DNA of 11,251 nucleotides from JBLHKW01 sp047618565 (GTDB taxonomy: Bacteria > Planctomycetota > UBA1135 > GCA-002686595), in assembly GCA_047618565.1 (NCBI GenBank), contig JBLHKW010000163.1:1-11251 (forward strand). Reading direction: 5' to 3'. Numbering within the stretch: position 1 is the stretch's first letter; each line of letters begins with the position of its first letter. This document shows, piece by piece, positions 1-7,691 of the stretch. Under the pieces are notes generated by a model. That model was not told the DNA's origin, did not search any database, and saw only the letters and a program-made list of their open reading frames with translations. Position numbers and translations under genes: made by a program.

Positions 1-1322
<1,322 letters not shown>

Positions 1323-1348
1323 GTGGGGATCTCGTCCGGGGCTGCGCG

Positions 1349-1435
1349 CTGGGGCGCCACATGGCGTCCCAGTCACGACAGTCTAGTCCGGTCCCACGAA
1401 GATCCCAGGGATCTGCTCCATATGGTCTGCAGATC
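1349..1435 (-). promoter_or_regulatory. Putative gcvP promoter/operator region with nested dyads
   Basis: The stretch before gcvP (read leftward) holds several symmetric elements. On the plus strand, 1401-1413 is a perfect odd palindrome, GATCCC-A-GGGATC. Overlapping it, 1410-1416 (GATCTGC) and 1429-1435 (GCAGATC) are 7-bp inverted arms enclosing the 8-bp palindrome CCATATGG at 1418-1425. A TAGACT box reading in the gcvP direction lies at 1385-1380, so the dyads would sit over and upstream of the -35 position. Between that box and the GTG start, 1350-1371 can form a leader hairpin (TGGG/CGCC against GGCG/CCCA). The geometry suggests an operator or a structured leader. I see no glycine-riboswitch core. 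The promoter call is inferred. Confidence 0.35.
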
Positions 1436-1464
1436 GGCCTTTTCGGGGACCATCCCGGGGGGGC

Positions 1465-2151
1465 TCAGGTACCGGGCGGGTAGACGCCGGCCCAGCGGGT
1501 GCGCTCGGGCGGTGGTAATGCTGCCCGCTTGGGTGCGGGTGCCGAGCCCGCGGCGAGCACGGCGGCGGTCGCCTCGTGCAGCTTCTGGAACAGCACCTCG
1601 CGCGGGTGGAAGTGCTCCGGATCGATGCGCCCGAGCTGGTGTGACCAGGTCAAGGGCTGGGGCGGATCGTCGATCCAGCGAGCCCCGGGCGGGTAGAAGA
1701 GGTAGACGTCCCAGGCCACGCCCGTGGGTAGCAGGCCGACCGCGAAGGCCCGTCCAGCGCGCTTGCTCGGGTCGTGGAAGTGCTGGACGCGCTCGTCGAC
1801 GAAGCGCCGCGCAGCCAGGGCCACGCTACGGCCGCAATCGCCAGGCTGCATGTCCACCCAGACCACGCCCACCCACAGGTCGGCGTCCGGGTAGCTCTCG
1901 AGGACCGACTCCCGCACGGCACGGGCGCCGAGGGCGCAGGGGCCCTCGGTCGAGGAGAGCAGCACGACCACCCGCGCCTGTCCGTCGCGACCGTTGAACT
2001 CGTCCCGCAGGGAGTCCACCGAGGTCTCCAGGGAGGTGATCTCCATGGTCTCGGGCGCCACGATGGGGGGCGAGGCCCGCCGGGCCGTGGGGCCGCCCCC
2101 CTGGCAAGCGGTCGCCAGGAGTACTAGCAGGCTCACGGCTGATTTGCGCAT
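1465..2151 (-). CDS. Predicted lipoprotein with thioredoxin-like features, function unknown
   Basis: 228 residues from the chosen ATG. The N-terminus MRKSAVSLLVLLATAC has two basic residues, a hydrophobic core and a cysteine at residue 16 in a plausible lipobox (LATA-C), so export and lipid anchoring are likely. After a Gly/Pro-rich linker comes a globular part with a beta-strand-like RVVVLLSSTEGPC, then WVGVVWVDMQPGDC, FVDERVQHFHDPSKRAGRAF, WDVYLFYPPGARW and a C-terminal helix. The strand, then a Pro-Cys, then a helix, then a partner-type HFHDP strand, recalls thioredoxin-fold proteins. Only one Cys is present where a CXXC would be, so ordinary disulfide exchange is not supported. An in-frame ATG at 2169 would add MDDWIG before the signal; I prefer 2151 because a clean signal peptide then begins at Met. 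It is divergent from the secreted-protein gene at 2391. The fold is inferred. Confidence 0.75.
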   Translation of the reverse strand: MRKSAVSLLVLLATACQGGGPTARRASPPIVAPETMEITSLETSVDSLRDEFNGRDGQARVVVLLSSTEGPCALGARAVRESVLESYPDADLWVGVVWVDMQPGDCGRSVALAARRFVDERVQHFHDPSKRAGRAFAVGLLPTGVAWDVYLFYPPGARWIDDPPQPLTWSHQLGRIDPEHFHPREVLFQKLHEATAAVLAAGSAPAPKRAALPPPERTRWAGVYPPGT

Positions 2152-2212
2152 TCCTATCCAGTCGTCCATATCCAGCGCTTTTCAGGAGTAAAATGGCTCA
2201 GAGTCTGGATCG

Positions 2213-2306
2213 CCGTGCGCCGCACGGGGACTCGATTTACAGTTCTCGAACCATCTTGGGGTCAAAGAAGGCGCTTTTTGGGCCTTTCTTCCCCCGTGAT
2301 CGGGGG
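2213..2306. promoter_or_regulatory. Divergent intergenic region with a 15-bp palindrome and a G/C hairpin
   Basis: Between the lipoprotein start (2151) and the secreted-protein start (2391) are two symmetric elements. The first, 2213-2227, is a perfect 7-1-7 inverted repeat (CCGTGCG, C, CGCACGG). The second, 2291-2306, is CCCCCG-TGAT-CGGGGG, a perfect 6-bp stem with a four-base loop, flanked by GGCC on both sides (2281-2284 and 2307-2310) that could extend the stem through a bulge. No T-tract follows on either strand, so an intrinsic terminator is unlikely. The palindrome could be an operator shared by the divergent genes. Function is inferred from position alone. Confidence 0.3.
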
Positions 2307-2390
2307 GGCCAGCGGAGCCTGGATTGGTGCCCCTTTCGTCCCCCGGGCACCCGCGCCTCCTGGTGCGTCGTGCCGGTCTCGCGAAGCTCC

Positions 2391-3347
2391 ATGATTCATC
2401 CCTGCCTCCGCCCGCTGTTCCTCACTTTCCTGGCCGCCCCGGCAGCTGCTCAGGTGATACCGATCGCGCCGTTCGTGGGCGAACTTGAGGAGGGCTTCGA
2501 GAGCCTCGTCCCGGCCGCGCCAGCGCCGTGCCTTGCCATCCGCATTTTTGATGGCCTGGCCGACCTGTGCACTCCGGGCACGAGTGGCGCCACGGTCCGC
2601 ACCAGCTGGAGTTTCCAGTGCGATCTCGAGCCCCACTCGGGCGCGCTCCTCTACGGCAGCTCCCAGGGCAGATCGGTGTATCGGTTCGGCCAGGGCGTCT
2701 CCCGCTTCGGCGGCTATTTCGCGTCGAACGGCGAGGCCGGAACGGTGCACGTGCGCTTCGTGACCAGAGCCGGAACCCTGATCGACGAGGCGACGGTCGA
2801 CGTCTCGAACGACTGCAGCTGGACCTGGAATGGGTGGGAAACGACCGGTGACCTGATCGATCGCATCCAGATCGTGAACAGCAGCAATGGCGGCGGTTTC
2901 GTCATGATGGACGACATGCGCATCGACTTCGATGGGCTGGGCACGTCCTACTGCGAAGGCAGCATCAACTCGACCGGTGAGAGCGCATCCATCAGCGCTC
3001 TTGGGACCAGCAGCGTGGCCGCCAACGATCTCGTCCTGATGTCCACGGGCCAGCCGCCGTCGACGCGCGGCCTGTTCTACTACGGCGGCGGAACCGCACA
3101 CTTGCCCCTGGGTGATGGCTATCGCTGCGTCGGTTCGGACGGCTCCGGGCTGCAGCGCCTGCCGCTCGAAACAGCCGACCAGCAGGGCGTGATGCGAGCC
3201 ATCGTGGACAACACCCGCGTACCGACAGCCTCCCTGCGCGTCTTCGCTGGATCCACGTGGTACTTCCAGGCCCTGTACCGCGACCCGCCCGGCGGCCGGG
3301 CAGGCTTCAACCTGACGGACGCGCTCGCGCTGACGTTCCTGCCGTGA
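2391..3347 (+). CDS. Secreted protein with Planctomycetota-type C-terminal module
   Basis: 318 residues. The N-terminus MIHPCLRPLFLTFLAAPAAAQ is a typical signal peptide with an AAA-Q-like cleavage site near residue 21. A first domain (about 25-185) is rich in aromatic and acidic residues and ends in a strand-like WNGWETTGDLIDRIQIVNSS segment, as in choice-of-anchor or carbohydrate-binding beta-sandwich proteins. The C-terminal part (about 185-318) begins GTSYCEGSINSTGESASIS, contains a PLGDGYRCVG stretch and closes with WYFQALYRDPPGG and FNLTDALALTFLP. I recall this end module from many secreted Planctomycetota proteins. The open frame extends upstream to an ATG at 2193 preceded by a good AGGAG. 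I reject that start because it buries the signal peptide behind 66 polar residues whose codon use is not gene-like. Its role is probably cell surface or extracellular; no enzyme motif is visible. Confidence 0.8.
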   Translation: MIHPCLRPLFLTFLAAPAAAQVIPIAPFVGELEEGFESLVPAAPAPCLAIRIFDGLADLCTPGTSGATVRTSWSFQCDLEPHSGALLYGSSQGRSVYRFGQGVSRFGGYFASNGEAGTVHVRFVTRAGTLIDEATVDVSNDCSWTWNGWETTGDLIDRIQIVNSSNGGGFVMMDDMRIDFDGLGTSYCEGSINSTGESASISALGTSSVAANDLVLMSTGQPPSTRGLFYYGGGTAHLPLGDGYRCVGSDGSGLQRLPLETADQQGVMRAIVDNTRVPTASLRVFAGSTWYFQALYRDPPGGRAGFNLTDALALTFLP

Positions 3348-3688
3348 ATTTCGGGCTGTGAGGTGAGCGTGCCTTCCAACCCGACGATGTGCCCCTGGGT
3401 ATCGTGGGCCAGGATGTGAATCAGCGCACCGTAGTTCCCTTGCCGGAACAGGGTAGCTGCGATCGGCAGTTGCTGCATGGGCCGCACCACGCACGGCCGA
3501 TGTGCCATCAAGGATACGAAGGCGAGGATCAGCATCGTCATCACCAGAATGCCGCTGATGTACCGGGCCAGGTCCCCTGCGGGTGTCATCACCTGGGCCC
3601 TGTCGACCTCTTTCGACGCGGAGTACACGAGGTTGCCCGGCAGGTCGAAGAGGTGATTGATAGGCCCATTGATCCAGATCCGTGCGCT
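3348..3688 (-). pseudogene. Coding-like remnant of an unidentified one-helix membrane protein
   Basis: The 452-nt gap between the secreted-protein gene and the DUF6159 gene holds no intact gene, but one minus frame is open across it (3760 to 3119). In about 3348-3688 this frame reads like real protein: third codon positions are mostly G or C, and the translation includes a soluble stretch, one clear membrane helix (YISGILVMTMLILAFVSLMA) and then QLPIAATLFRQGNYGALIHILAHDTQGHIVGLEG. Upstream of about 3690 the codons lose that bias and no good start appears. Downstream of 3348 the frame simply runs antisense through the end of the plus-strand gene. I read it as a gene fragment truncated at both ends. 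A short live gene starting at an internal ATG or GTG and overlapping its convergent neighbour is the alternative. I do not recognise the family. Confidence 0.4.
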
Positions 3689-3799
3689 CGATTCCGCCGA
3701 CCTTGAATGGGTTTCCTGGCGTGCTCGTTGGGTATGCTGGCTTGGGTACAGGAGAGCCAAACGGCGGGGTCGAAGGCGACTCGAACTGGGAGGTCGTAC

Positions 3800-4618
3800 A
3801 TGGGTCGTATCGCGCGTAGCTGGAGACTGCTCGAGCAGTCCTATGGGATGCTGAAGCAGGACCGGGAGCTGATGCTCCTTCCGTTGATCTCCCTTGTGGC
3901 GATCGGGGCCGTGCTCCTGAGCTTCGTGCTCGGCATGTCCGGCCTGGGCCTGATCGGAGGTGAGTCGGTGGAGGCGGAGAGCCCCGTGTTCGGCGTGGCG
4001 GCCTTCGCCTATTACGTGATCACCTACACGATCGCGATCTTCTTCCAGGCCGCTGTCATCGCCGGCGCCACCGAGCGCATGCGCGGCGGCGACCCGACCG
4101 TGCGTTCGTCGATAGCTGCCGCCTACGAGCGCCTACCGGTGATCGTGGTCTACGGGCTGATCGCGGCGACGGTGGGCATGCTGATCCGCTCGGTCCAGGA
4201 GCGCAGTGAGATGGTCGGGCGCATCGTGATGGGGCTGATCGGCATGGTCTGGTCCCTGGCTGTCTTCTACATGGTCCCGGTGCTCGTCCTCGAGCGCGAA
4301 GGCGTCGGCCCATCCTTCAAGCGTTCGTGGGCGGTCTTCAAGCGCACCTGGGGCGAGACGGTCGTCGGCAGCTTCGGCTTCGGCTGGATCGGAGTGATGC
4401 TCGGCATCCCGATCGTGCTCGTGGCCATACTCCTGATGAAGATTGGCCTGCCGCTGCTGGCGATCGTGATCGGTGGGCTGGGGGGCGCGGCGCTGGGCCT
4501 GTTCCTCTCGACCCTGCAAGGCATCTGGGTCGCCTCCCTCTACCGTTACGCGACGGAAGGCGAGGTGCCTCGGGGATATGACAGGGCCCTGCTCGAGGGC
4601 GCGTTCCGGCAGAAGTGA
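3800..4618 (+). CDS. DUF6159-like polytopic membrane protein
   Basis: 272 residues. The opening MGRIARSWRLLEQSYGMLKQ followed by DRELMLLPLIS matches the start I recall for DUF6159 proteins (a short amphipathic helix, then DREL..PL). Hydrophobic segments fall at about residues 25-48, 65-88, 112-130, 143-165, 190-212 and 215-247, giving roughly six membrane helices. A conserved-looking cytoplasmic stretch, VLEREGVGPSFKRSWAVFKR, sits in the middle. The start is set by GGGAGGT at 3788-3794, six bases before the ATG; a longer in-frame start at 3707 has no such site. A TATGCT at 3733-3738 may be a -10 box. The gene stands alone and converges on the phosphodiesterase gene, with a foldback element filling the gap. 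Function is unknown; transport or membrane organisation would be a guess. Confidence 0.85.
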   Translation: MGRIARSWRLLEQSYGMLKQDRELMLLPLISLVAIGAVLLSFVLGMSGLGLIGGESVEAESPVFGVAAFAYYVITYTIAIFFQAAVIAGATERMRGGDPTVRSSIAAAYERLPVIVVYGLIAATVGMLIRSVQERSEMVGRIVMGLIGMVWSLAVFYMVPVLVLEREGVGPSFKRSWAVFKRTWGETVVGSFGFGWIGVMLGIPIVLVAILLMKIGLPLLAIVIGGLGGAALGLFLSTLQGIWVASLYRYATEGEVPRGYDRALLEGAFRQK

Positions 4619-4640
4619 CCCTGCCGCGCTGAGCCCTCGA

Positions 4641-4806
4641 CTAGCAGGCCGTTGATAAAGTGCTTCGGCGCCAGGGCGACAGCATCCGCTTCGGAGTGGT
4701 GCCTGGAAACGCAGGCGAATCGGTGGATTCGGCGAGGTTTTCAGGCGCCGCACCGGAGTGGAGGATGCCGGCCTGGCGCCGGATGACTTTCACCACGGGC
4801 TGCTAG
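4641..4806. mobile_element. Foldback/MITE-like element 1 (166 bp), CTAG-ended
   Basis: The two ends form a long inverted repeat: 4641-4675 begins CTAGCAGGCCGTTGATAAAG, and the reverse complement of 4772-4806 begins CTAGCAGCCCGTGGTGAAAG. The symmetry continues through the whole element to CGAATC-GGTG-GATTCG at 4716-4731, whose centre (4723.5) is exactly the element's centre. Pairing the two 80-nt arms without gaps I count 59 of 80 matches, plus 6 positions that would be G-U wobbles in the plus-strand form. It encodes nothing. Terminal inverted repeats and small size suggest a non-autonomous transposon. CTAG at both ends could be part of the repeat or a 4-bp target duplication. The right end overlaps the phosphodiesterase stop codon (TAG, 4805-4803). 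A structured RNA or bidirectional transcription end is the alternative. Confidence 0.7.
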
Positions 4807-6188
4807 CGAGTCAATCCGGCGAGCGTCCGTTCGAAGACCGAGGTCATCTCGACCGAGCCATCGACCGGTTCCGGGCCGCATACCCCGAACGGCATCGAGG
4901 ACACGAACACGGGACCGTCGTCGGGTGTGTCCGGTAGCCGGCCGTGGCTTCCGCGCACGAGGCTTCCGTCGACGGGGATGACGTCGATGAGGCTTCGGAA
5001 TCCGAGCTTCTTCTGCAGCACGCGGCGGATCACGCGCAGCTTGGGCGCCGCGAGCTTCGGGTCGAGGAACATCTCGCAGGGGTCGTAGCCCGGCTTGTTG
5101 TGGATGTCGACGGTGCGGGCGAAGTCAGGCTCGTGGGCGTCGTCGGTCCAGTAGTAGTAGCTGAACCAGGCATCCGGATCCGAGATCGCGATCAGGTCGC
5201 CGGCATTCGGGTGGTCGAGGCCGAACTCGCGCTTTCCGGCACCATCCAGGACGCGTTCGACGCCCGGCAGGGCCTCGAGCAGTGCGCGTGTCTCAGCGCG
5301 CGCTGCATCCTGTGTATAGACGTGGGCGATCTGGTGGTCGACGACGGCGAACGCGCGACTGCCGTAGGGATCCAGGACCTCGCCCGTGGGTGTCCTGCGC
5401 GCGGTCAAGAGGCCGGCTTCGCGCAGGGCGCGGTTGATCGCGATGGGGCGTTCGACGGGGCGGATGCCGTACTCGGAGACGACCATGGTCTCGGCACCGG
5501 CTGCGTCGGCGGCCGCGACGATCTCGCCCAGCAGGCCGTCGACCTCGCGTAGCGCCTGGCGCGAGCGCGGATCGTCGGGGCCAAAGCGCTGGTGGTCGTA
5601 GTCGAGGTGCGGCAGGTAGACCAGGGTCAGGGTGGGCCGCTTCTCGCGCAGGGTGCGCAGGGCCGCGTCGGTGATCCAGCGGCTGGAGGGCAGGCCGGCC
5701 TTGGGGCCCCAGAAGTCGAAGAAGGGAAAGGTGCCGAGTTCGCGCTCGGTCTCGATTCCGAAGTCGGTGGGCCAGCTGTAGATGGCGGGGATCTTGCGGC
5801 CGTCGGCGGGGTAGTAGGGGCGCGGGGTGATGGACCAGTCGACGGCGGCGCCCATGTTCCACCACCAGAAGAGCTTGGCGCAGGTGAAGGAGGGGTCCAT
5901 GCGGCGCGCGGCCTCGTAGATCTTCTCGCCCTGGACCAGGTGGTTGGACTGGCGCCAGAGGGCGATCTCCCAGGTGTCCCGGGCGAGCCAGCCGTTGCCC
6001 ACGGCGCCGTGTTCAGCCGGCGTGCGGCCGGTGAGCATCGTGGCCTGGGCGCTGCAGGTGACGGCGGGCAGGACCGCGGTCATCGGCGCGCAGGCGCCGC
6101 GTGCCGCGAGGGCGCGCAGGTGCGGGGTCTCGACGCCAATCTGGGCGCGCGTCAAGCCGACGATGTCGACGAGTACGAGGGGTTTCAT
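4803..6188 (-). CDS. Nucleotide pyrophosphatase/phosphodiesterase family protein (alkaline phosphatase superfamily)
   Basis: 461 residues, cytoplasmic by absence of a signal peptide. It belongs to the alkaline-phosphatase-like phosphodiesterases: LVLVDIVG (4-11) supplies a metal-binding Asp8, PAVTCSAQATMLTG (41-54) the probable nucleophile Thr44, and LPHLDYDHQR (192-201), VDHQIAHVY (283-291) and VDIHNKPGYDP (360-370) the further Asp/His metal ligands; GSHGR is at 413-417. SNHLVQGEKIYE and TPRPYYPADGRK are subfamily hallmarks of the group that includes the phosphodiesterase member of eboABCDEF clusters, although no other ebo gene is nearby. Odd: the SDHGM-type metal motif of classical NPPs reads SEYGI (238-242). 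I believe this is normal for the subfamily but it means substrate should not be assumed. The ATG has no ribosome site and starts 29 bp from the divergent Rieske gene. The stop codon lies in the terminal repeat of element 1. Confidence 0.85.
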   Translation of the reverse strand: MKPLVLVDIVGLTRAQIGVETPHLRALAARGACAPMTAVLPAVTCSAQATMLTGRTPAEHGAVGNGWLARDTWEIALWRQSNHLVQGEKIYEAARRMDPSFTCAKLFWWWNMGAAVDWSITPRPYYPADGRKIPAIYSWPTDFGIETERELGTFPFFDFWGPKAGLPSSRWITDAALRTLREKRPTLTLVYLPHLDYDHQRFGPDDPRSRQALREVDGLLGEIVAAADAAGAETMVVSEYGIRPVERPIAINRALREAGLLTARRTPTGEVLDPYGSRAFAVVDHQIAHVYTQDAARAETRALLEALPGVERVLDGAGKREFGLDHPNAGDLIAISDPDAWFSYYYWTDDAHEPDFARTVDIHNKPGYDPCEMFLDPKLAAPKLRVIRRVLQKKLGFRSLIDVIPVDGSLVRGSHGRLPDTPDDGPVFVSSMPFGVCGPEPVDGSVEMTSVFERTLAGLTR

Positions 6189-6198
6189 GGGGCGTCGG

Positions 6199-6208
6199 AT
6201 GCTAACAT
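6199..6208. promoter_or_regulatory. Overlapping divergent -10 boxes, leaderless type
   Basis: Only 29 bp separate the starts of the phosphodiesterase (6188, minus) and the Rieske gene (6218, plus). The near-palindrome ATGCTAACAT at 6199-6208 gives TAACAT (6203-6208) 9 nt before the plus ATG and, on the minus strand, TAGCAT (6204-6199) 10 nt before the minus ATG. With a normal -10 to start-site distance, both mRNAs would begin at or near their AUG. Neither gene has a Shine-Dalgarno sequence, and no convincing -35 box was found. The two promoters would be mutually exclusive because they overlap. Confidence 0.4.
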
Positions 6209-6217
6209 CGAGCGCCT

Positions 6218-6568
6218 ATGATCGGACGCATCCTGAATCTGTTTAGACGGGCCCCGGTGCTCATTCCGGGAACTGCCGCGCTGGCCGAGGGCGAGGCGCG
6301 CAAGGTCGATATTGGCGATCCGGCGGCGGGTGGCACGCAGATCCTCCTGTGCCGGGTGGACGGTGAAGTGAGCGCCATCGATACCCTCTGTCCACACGAG
6401 GGCGGTCGCCTCGCAGCCGGGCCCCTGACCGATGGGCGCCTGGCCCTGTGCCCGCTGCACTCCTTCCGTTTCGACCCCAAGACCGGCAAGGCCGTCGGCG
6501 TCAGCTGCAAGGCGGCCAGGGTCTATCGCACGCGCGAGAGCGACGAAGGCACTGAGGTCTGGGCCTGA
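6218..6568 (+). CDS. Small Rieske [2Fe-2S] protein
   Basis: 116 residues, essentially a lone Rieske domain. The cluster ligands are visible as TLCPHEGGRL (Cys58, His60) and LCPLHSFRFD (Cys78, His81), the C-X-H ... C-X2-H pattern with 17 residues between pairs. The second loop's PLHSFRFDPKTGKA is like the ferredoxin components of ring-hydroxylating oxygenases and NirD-type proteins (CPxHxxxFD..TG). No transmembrane helix or signal peptide is present, so this is a cytoplasmic electron carrier rather than a cytochrome bc subunit. No oxygenase or reductase partner is in the window; the divergent phosphodiesterase is the closest neighbour. Start at ATG 6218 with a TAACAT box 9 nt upstream and no ribosome site, suggesting a leaderless transcript. 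The partner is unknown. Confidence 0.9.
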   Translation: MIGRILNLFRRAPVLIPGTAALAEGEARKVDIGDPAAGGTQILLCRVDGEVSAIDTLCPHEGGRLAAGPLTDGRLALCPLHSFRFDPKTGKAVGVSCKAARVYRTRESDEGTEVWA

Positions 6569-6601
6569 GGGACTCCCAGGGCTGATTCTTCGGGTTGGCG
6601 T

Positions 6602-6625
6602 AACAAGTCGCCGGGTACTGCGTAT
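6602..6625 (+). promoter_or_regulatory. Possible ECF-type promoter for the secreted protein/sigma/anti-sigma unit
   Basis: Upstream of the three-gene unit, AAC at 6602-6604 and CGTAT at 6621-6625 are separated by 16 nt, the spacing seen between the AAC and CGT cores of many ECF-dependent promoters. Transcription would start near 6632, leaving a leader of about 29 nt containing the AGGA of the first gene. This fits autoregulation by the sigma factor encoded two genes downstream. The motif is short and GC-rich DNA offers chance matches, so this is suggestive only. Confidence 0.35.
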
Positions 6626-6660
6626 CCGCCCTTGTTCACGAATCCAACCACGAGGAATCC

Positions 6661-7638
6661 ATGCTCCTGCTGCCCATTCTGCTCCATTCGCCCGTCGCGC
6701 TGGCGTCCGCCCTGCCCGCCTCTGACCTCGACGTTACACATATCTCTCCGGACGCGACGTGGCTGATCCACGTCGATGTGGAGGCCCTGCGGTCGACTGA
6801 AATCTGGAAGATGTTCCGTGAGTCGCTGGACGGCGACGGCCTGCTCGACCTCGGTCGGGACGAGCTGGAGGAGTTGCGCGAGTTCGAGCAGCGCTTCGGC
6901 TTCAATCCCCTCGACGACGTCCACGCGGTCACCCTGTCGGGCGACTCCGACCTGGGCGATGACCCGCTGATCGTGGTGGAGACGGGAACTGCGCTGGACC
7001 GCGCCCTCAGCTACCTGCAGAGGCAAGACGAGTACCGCAGCACCCGCCGCGACGGACTCATGTTCCATGGCTGGGATGGGGACGGCCACGGTGACGACGC
7101 GACGTTCTATGTCCACGAGGACGGAGACCGGCGCGTGGTCGTCGTGGGCGAGTCCGAGAAGACTCTCACGGGTGCGGTGGATGTGCTGCTCGGCAAGGTC
7201 CCGAACCTGAGCCAGAATCCGGATCGGCGCCTGTTCCCGAAGTGGAGCCGCGGTGCGTTCCTGGTCGTGGATGCGGCTGGAATCCTGGATGACCTGGCGC
7301 GCTTCCAGCCGGCCTCAGCGCTGGCGGAGATGGCCCGCGGGCTGAGTATCGAGGCGGGCGAATCACGCGGCGAGATCTACCTGACGGCGCACGTCACCGC
7401 CACGGATGCGGAGGCGGCCCAGAAGATCTTCTCGGTGCTCAACGGTGCACGAGCGCTGGCTTCCCTCGCCGGGGCCCAGGGCGACGTCCCGCCCTTTGCT
7501 CTGCAGGCGCTCAACGCCCTCGACCTGAAGGTCAACGGCGATGACGTCTCGATCCAGTTCCACTACAACGTGCGCGAACTGGTGCAGGAACTCCAGGAGC
7601 TGGACGAGATCGAAGACTTCGGTGGGTGGGACCACTAA
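6661..7638 (+). CDS. Exported protein of unknown function, first gene of the sigma-factor unit
   Basis: 325 residues. A short signal peptide (MLLLPILLHSPVALASALPA) precedes a mature protein opening DVTHISPDATWLIHVDVEAL, a pattern I have seen in exported Planctomycetota proteins of unknown role. The rest alternates beta-strand-like stretches (HAVTLSGDSDLGDDPLIVVE, FYVHEDGDRRVVVVGESEKT, GAFLVVDAAGILDD) with Ala/Leu-rich helices and ends in a strongly acidic helix (ELVQELQELDEIEDFGG). There are no cysteines and no catalytic motif I recognise. AGGA at 6653-6656, four bases before the ATG, supports the start. The sigma-factor GTG begins 53 bp after the stop, in the same direction, and a 9-bp hairpin covers the stop codon. 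Its position suggests either a sensor acting on the sigma/anti-sigma pair or an envelope protein made under its control. Confidence 0.75.
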   Translation: MLLLPILLHSPVALASALPASDLDVTHISPDATWLIHVDVEALRSTEIWKMFRESLDGDGLLDLGRDELEELREFEQRFGFNPLDDVHAVTLSGDSDLGDDPLIVVETGTALDRALSYLQRQDEYRSTRRDGLMFHGWDGDGHGDDATFYVHEDGDRRVVVVGESEKTLTGAVDVLLGKVPNLSQNPDRRLFPKWSRGAFLVVDAAGILDDLARFQPASALAEMARGLSIEAGESRGEIYLTAHVTATDAEAAQKIFSVLNGARALASLAGAQGDVPPFALQALNALDLKVNGDDVSIQFHYNVRELVQELQELDEIEDFGGWDH

Positions 7639-7649
7639 CAACCCACCGA
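7619..7649 (+). other. Intercistronic hairpin over the stop codon
   Basis: TCGGTGGGT (7619-7627) and ACCCACCGA (7641-7649) form a perfect 9-bp stem with a 13-nt loop that contains the TAA of the exported-protein gene. No U-tract follows, so it is not a standard intrinsic terminator. It could stabilise the upstream mRNA segment or lower read-through into the sigma gene. The weakly initiated sigma GTG lies 43 nt beyond it. Confidence 0.4.
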
Positions 7650-7691
7650 GCGGCTGACTTCCTTCATGTCCCAAATTCCGAGCCAAGACCT

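Noticed and set aside
1323..1464. Glycine riboswitch upstream of gcvP
   Set aside because: The spacer holds dyads but no recognisable glycine-aptamer core.
2291..2306. Intrinsic terminator at the CCCCCG/CGGGGG hairpin
   Set aside because: No T-tract on either strand, and no gene ends just before it.
2193..2390. Upstream ATG with a good AGGAG giving a 384-residue version of the secreted protein
   Set aside because: The added 66 residues are polar, with codon use unlike the rest, and would bury a clear signal peptide that begins at 2391.
2262..3494. Long minus-strand open frame (410 codons) opposite the secreted protein
   Set aside because: It is the antisense shadow of a well-supported plus-strand gene; composition is Arg/Ala-rich without recognisable motifs.
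4641..4806. Integron attC site
   Set aside because: Long imperfect hairpin, but the required RYYYAAC/GTTRRRY core sites at the ends are missing.
7626..7691. Earlier GTG start for the sigma factor
   Set aside because: It overlaps the preceding gene and adds residues not found at ECF N-termini; no ribosome site.
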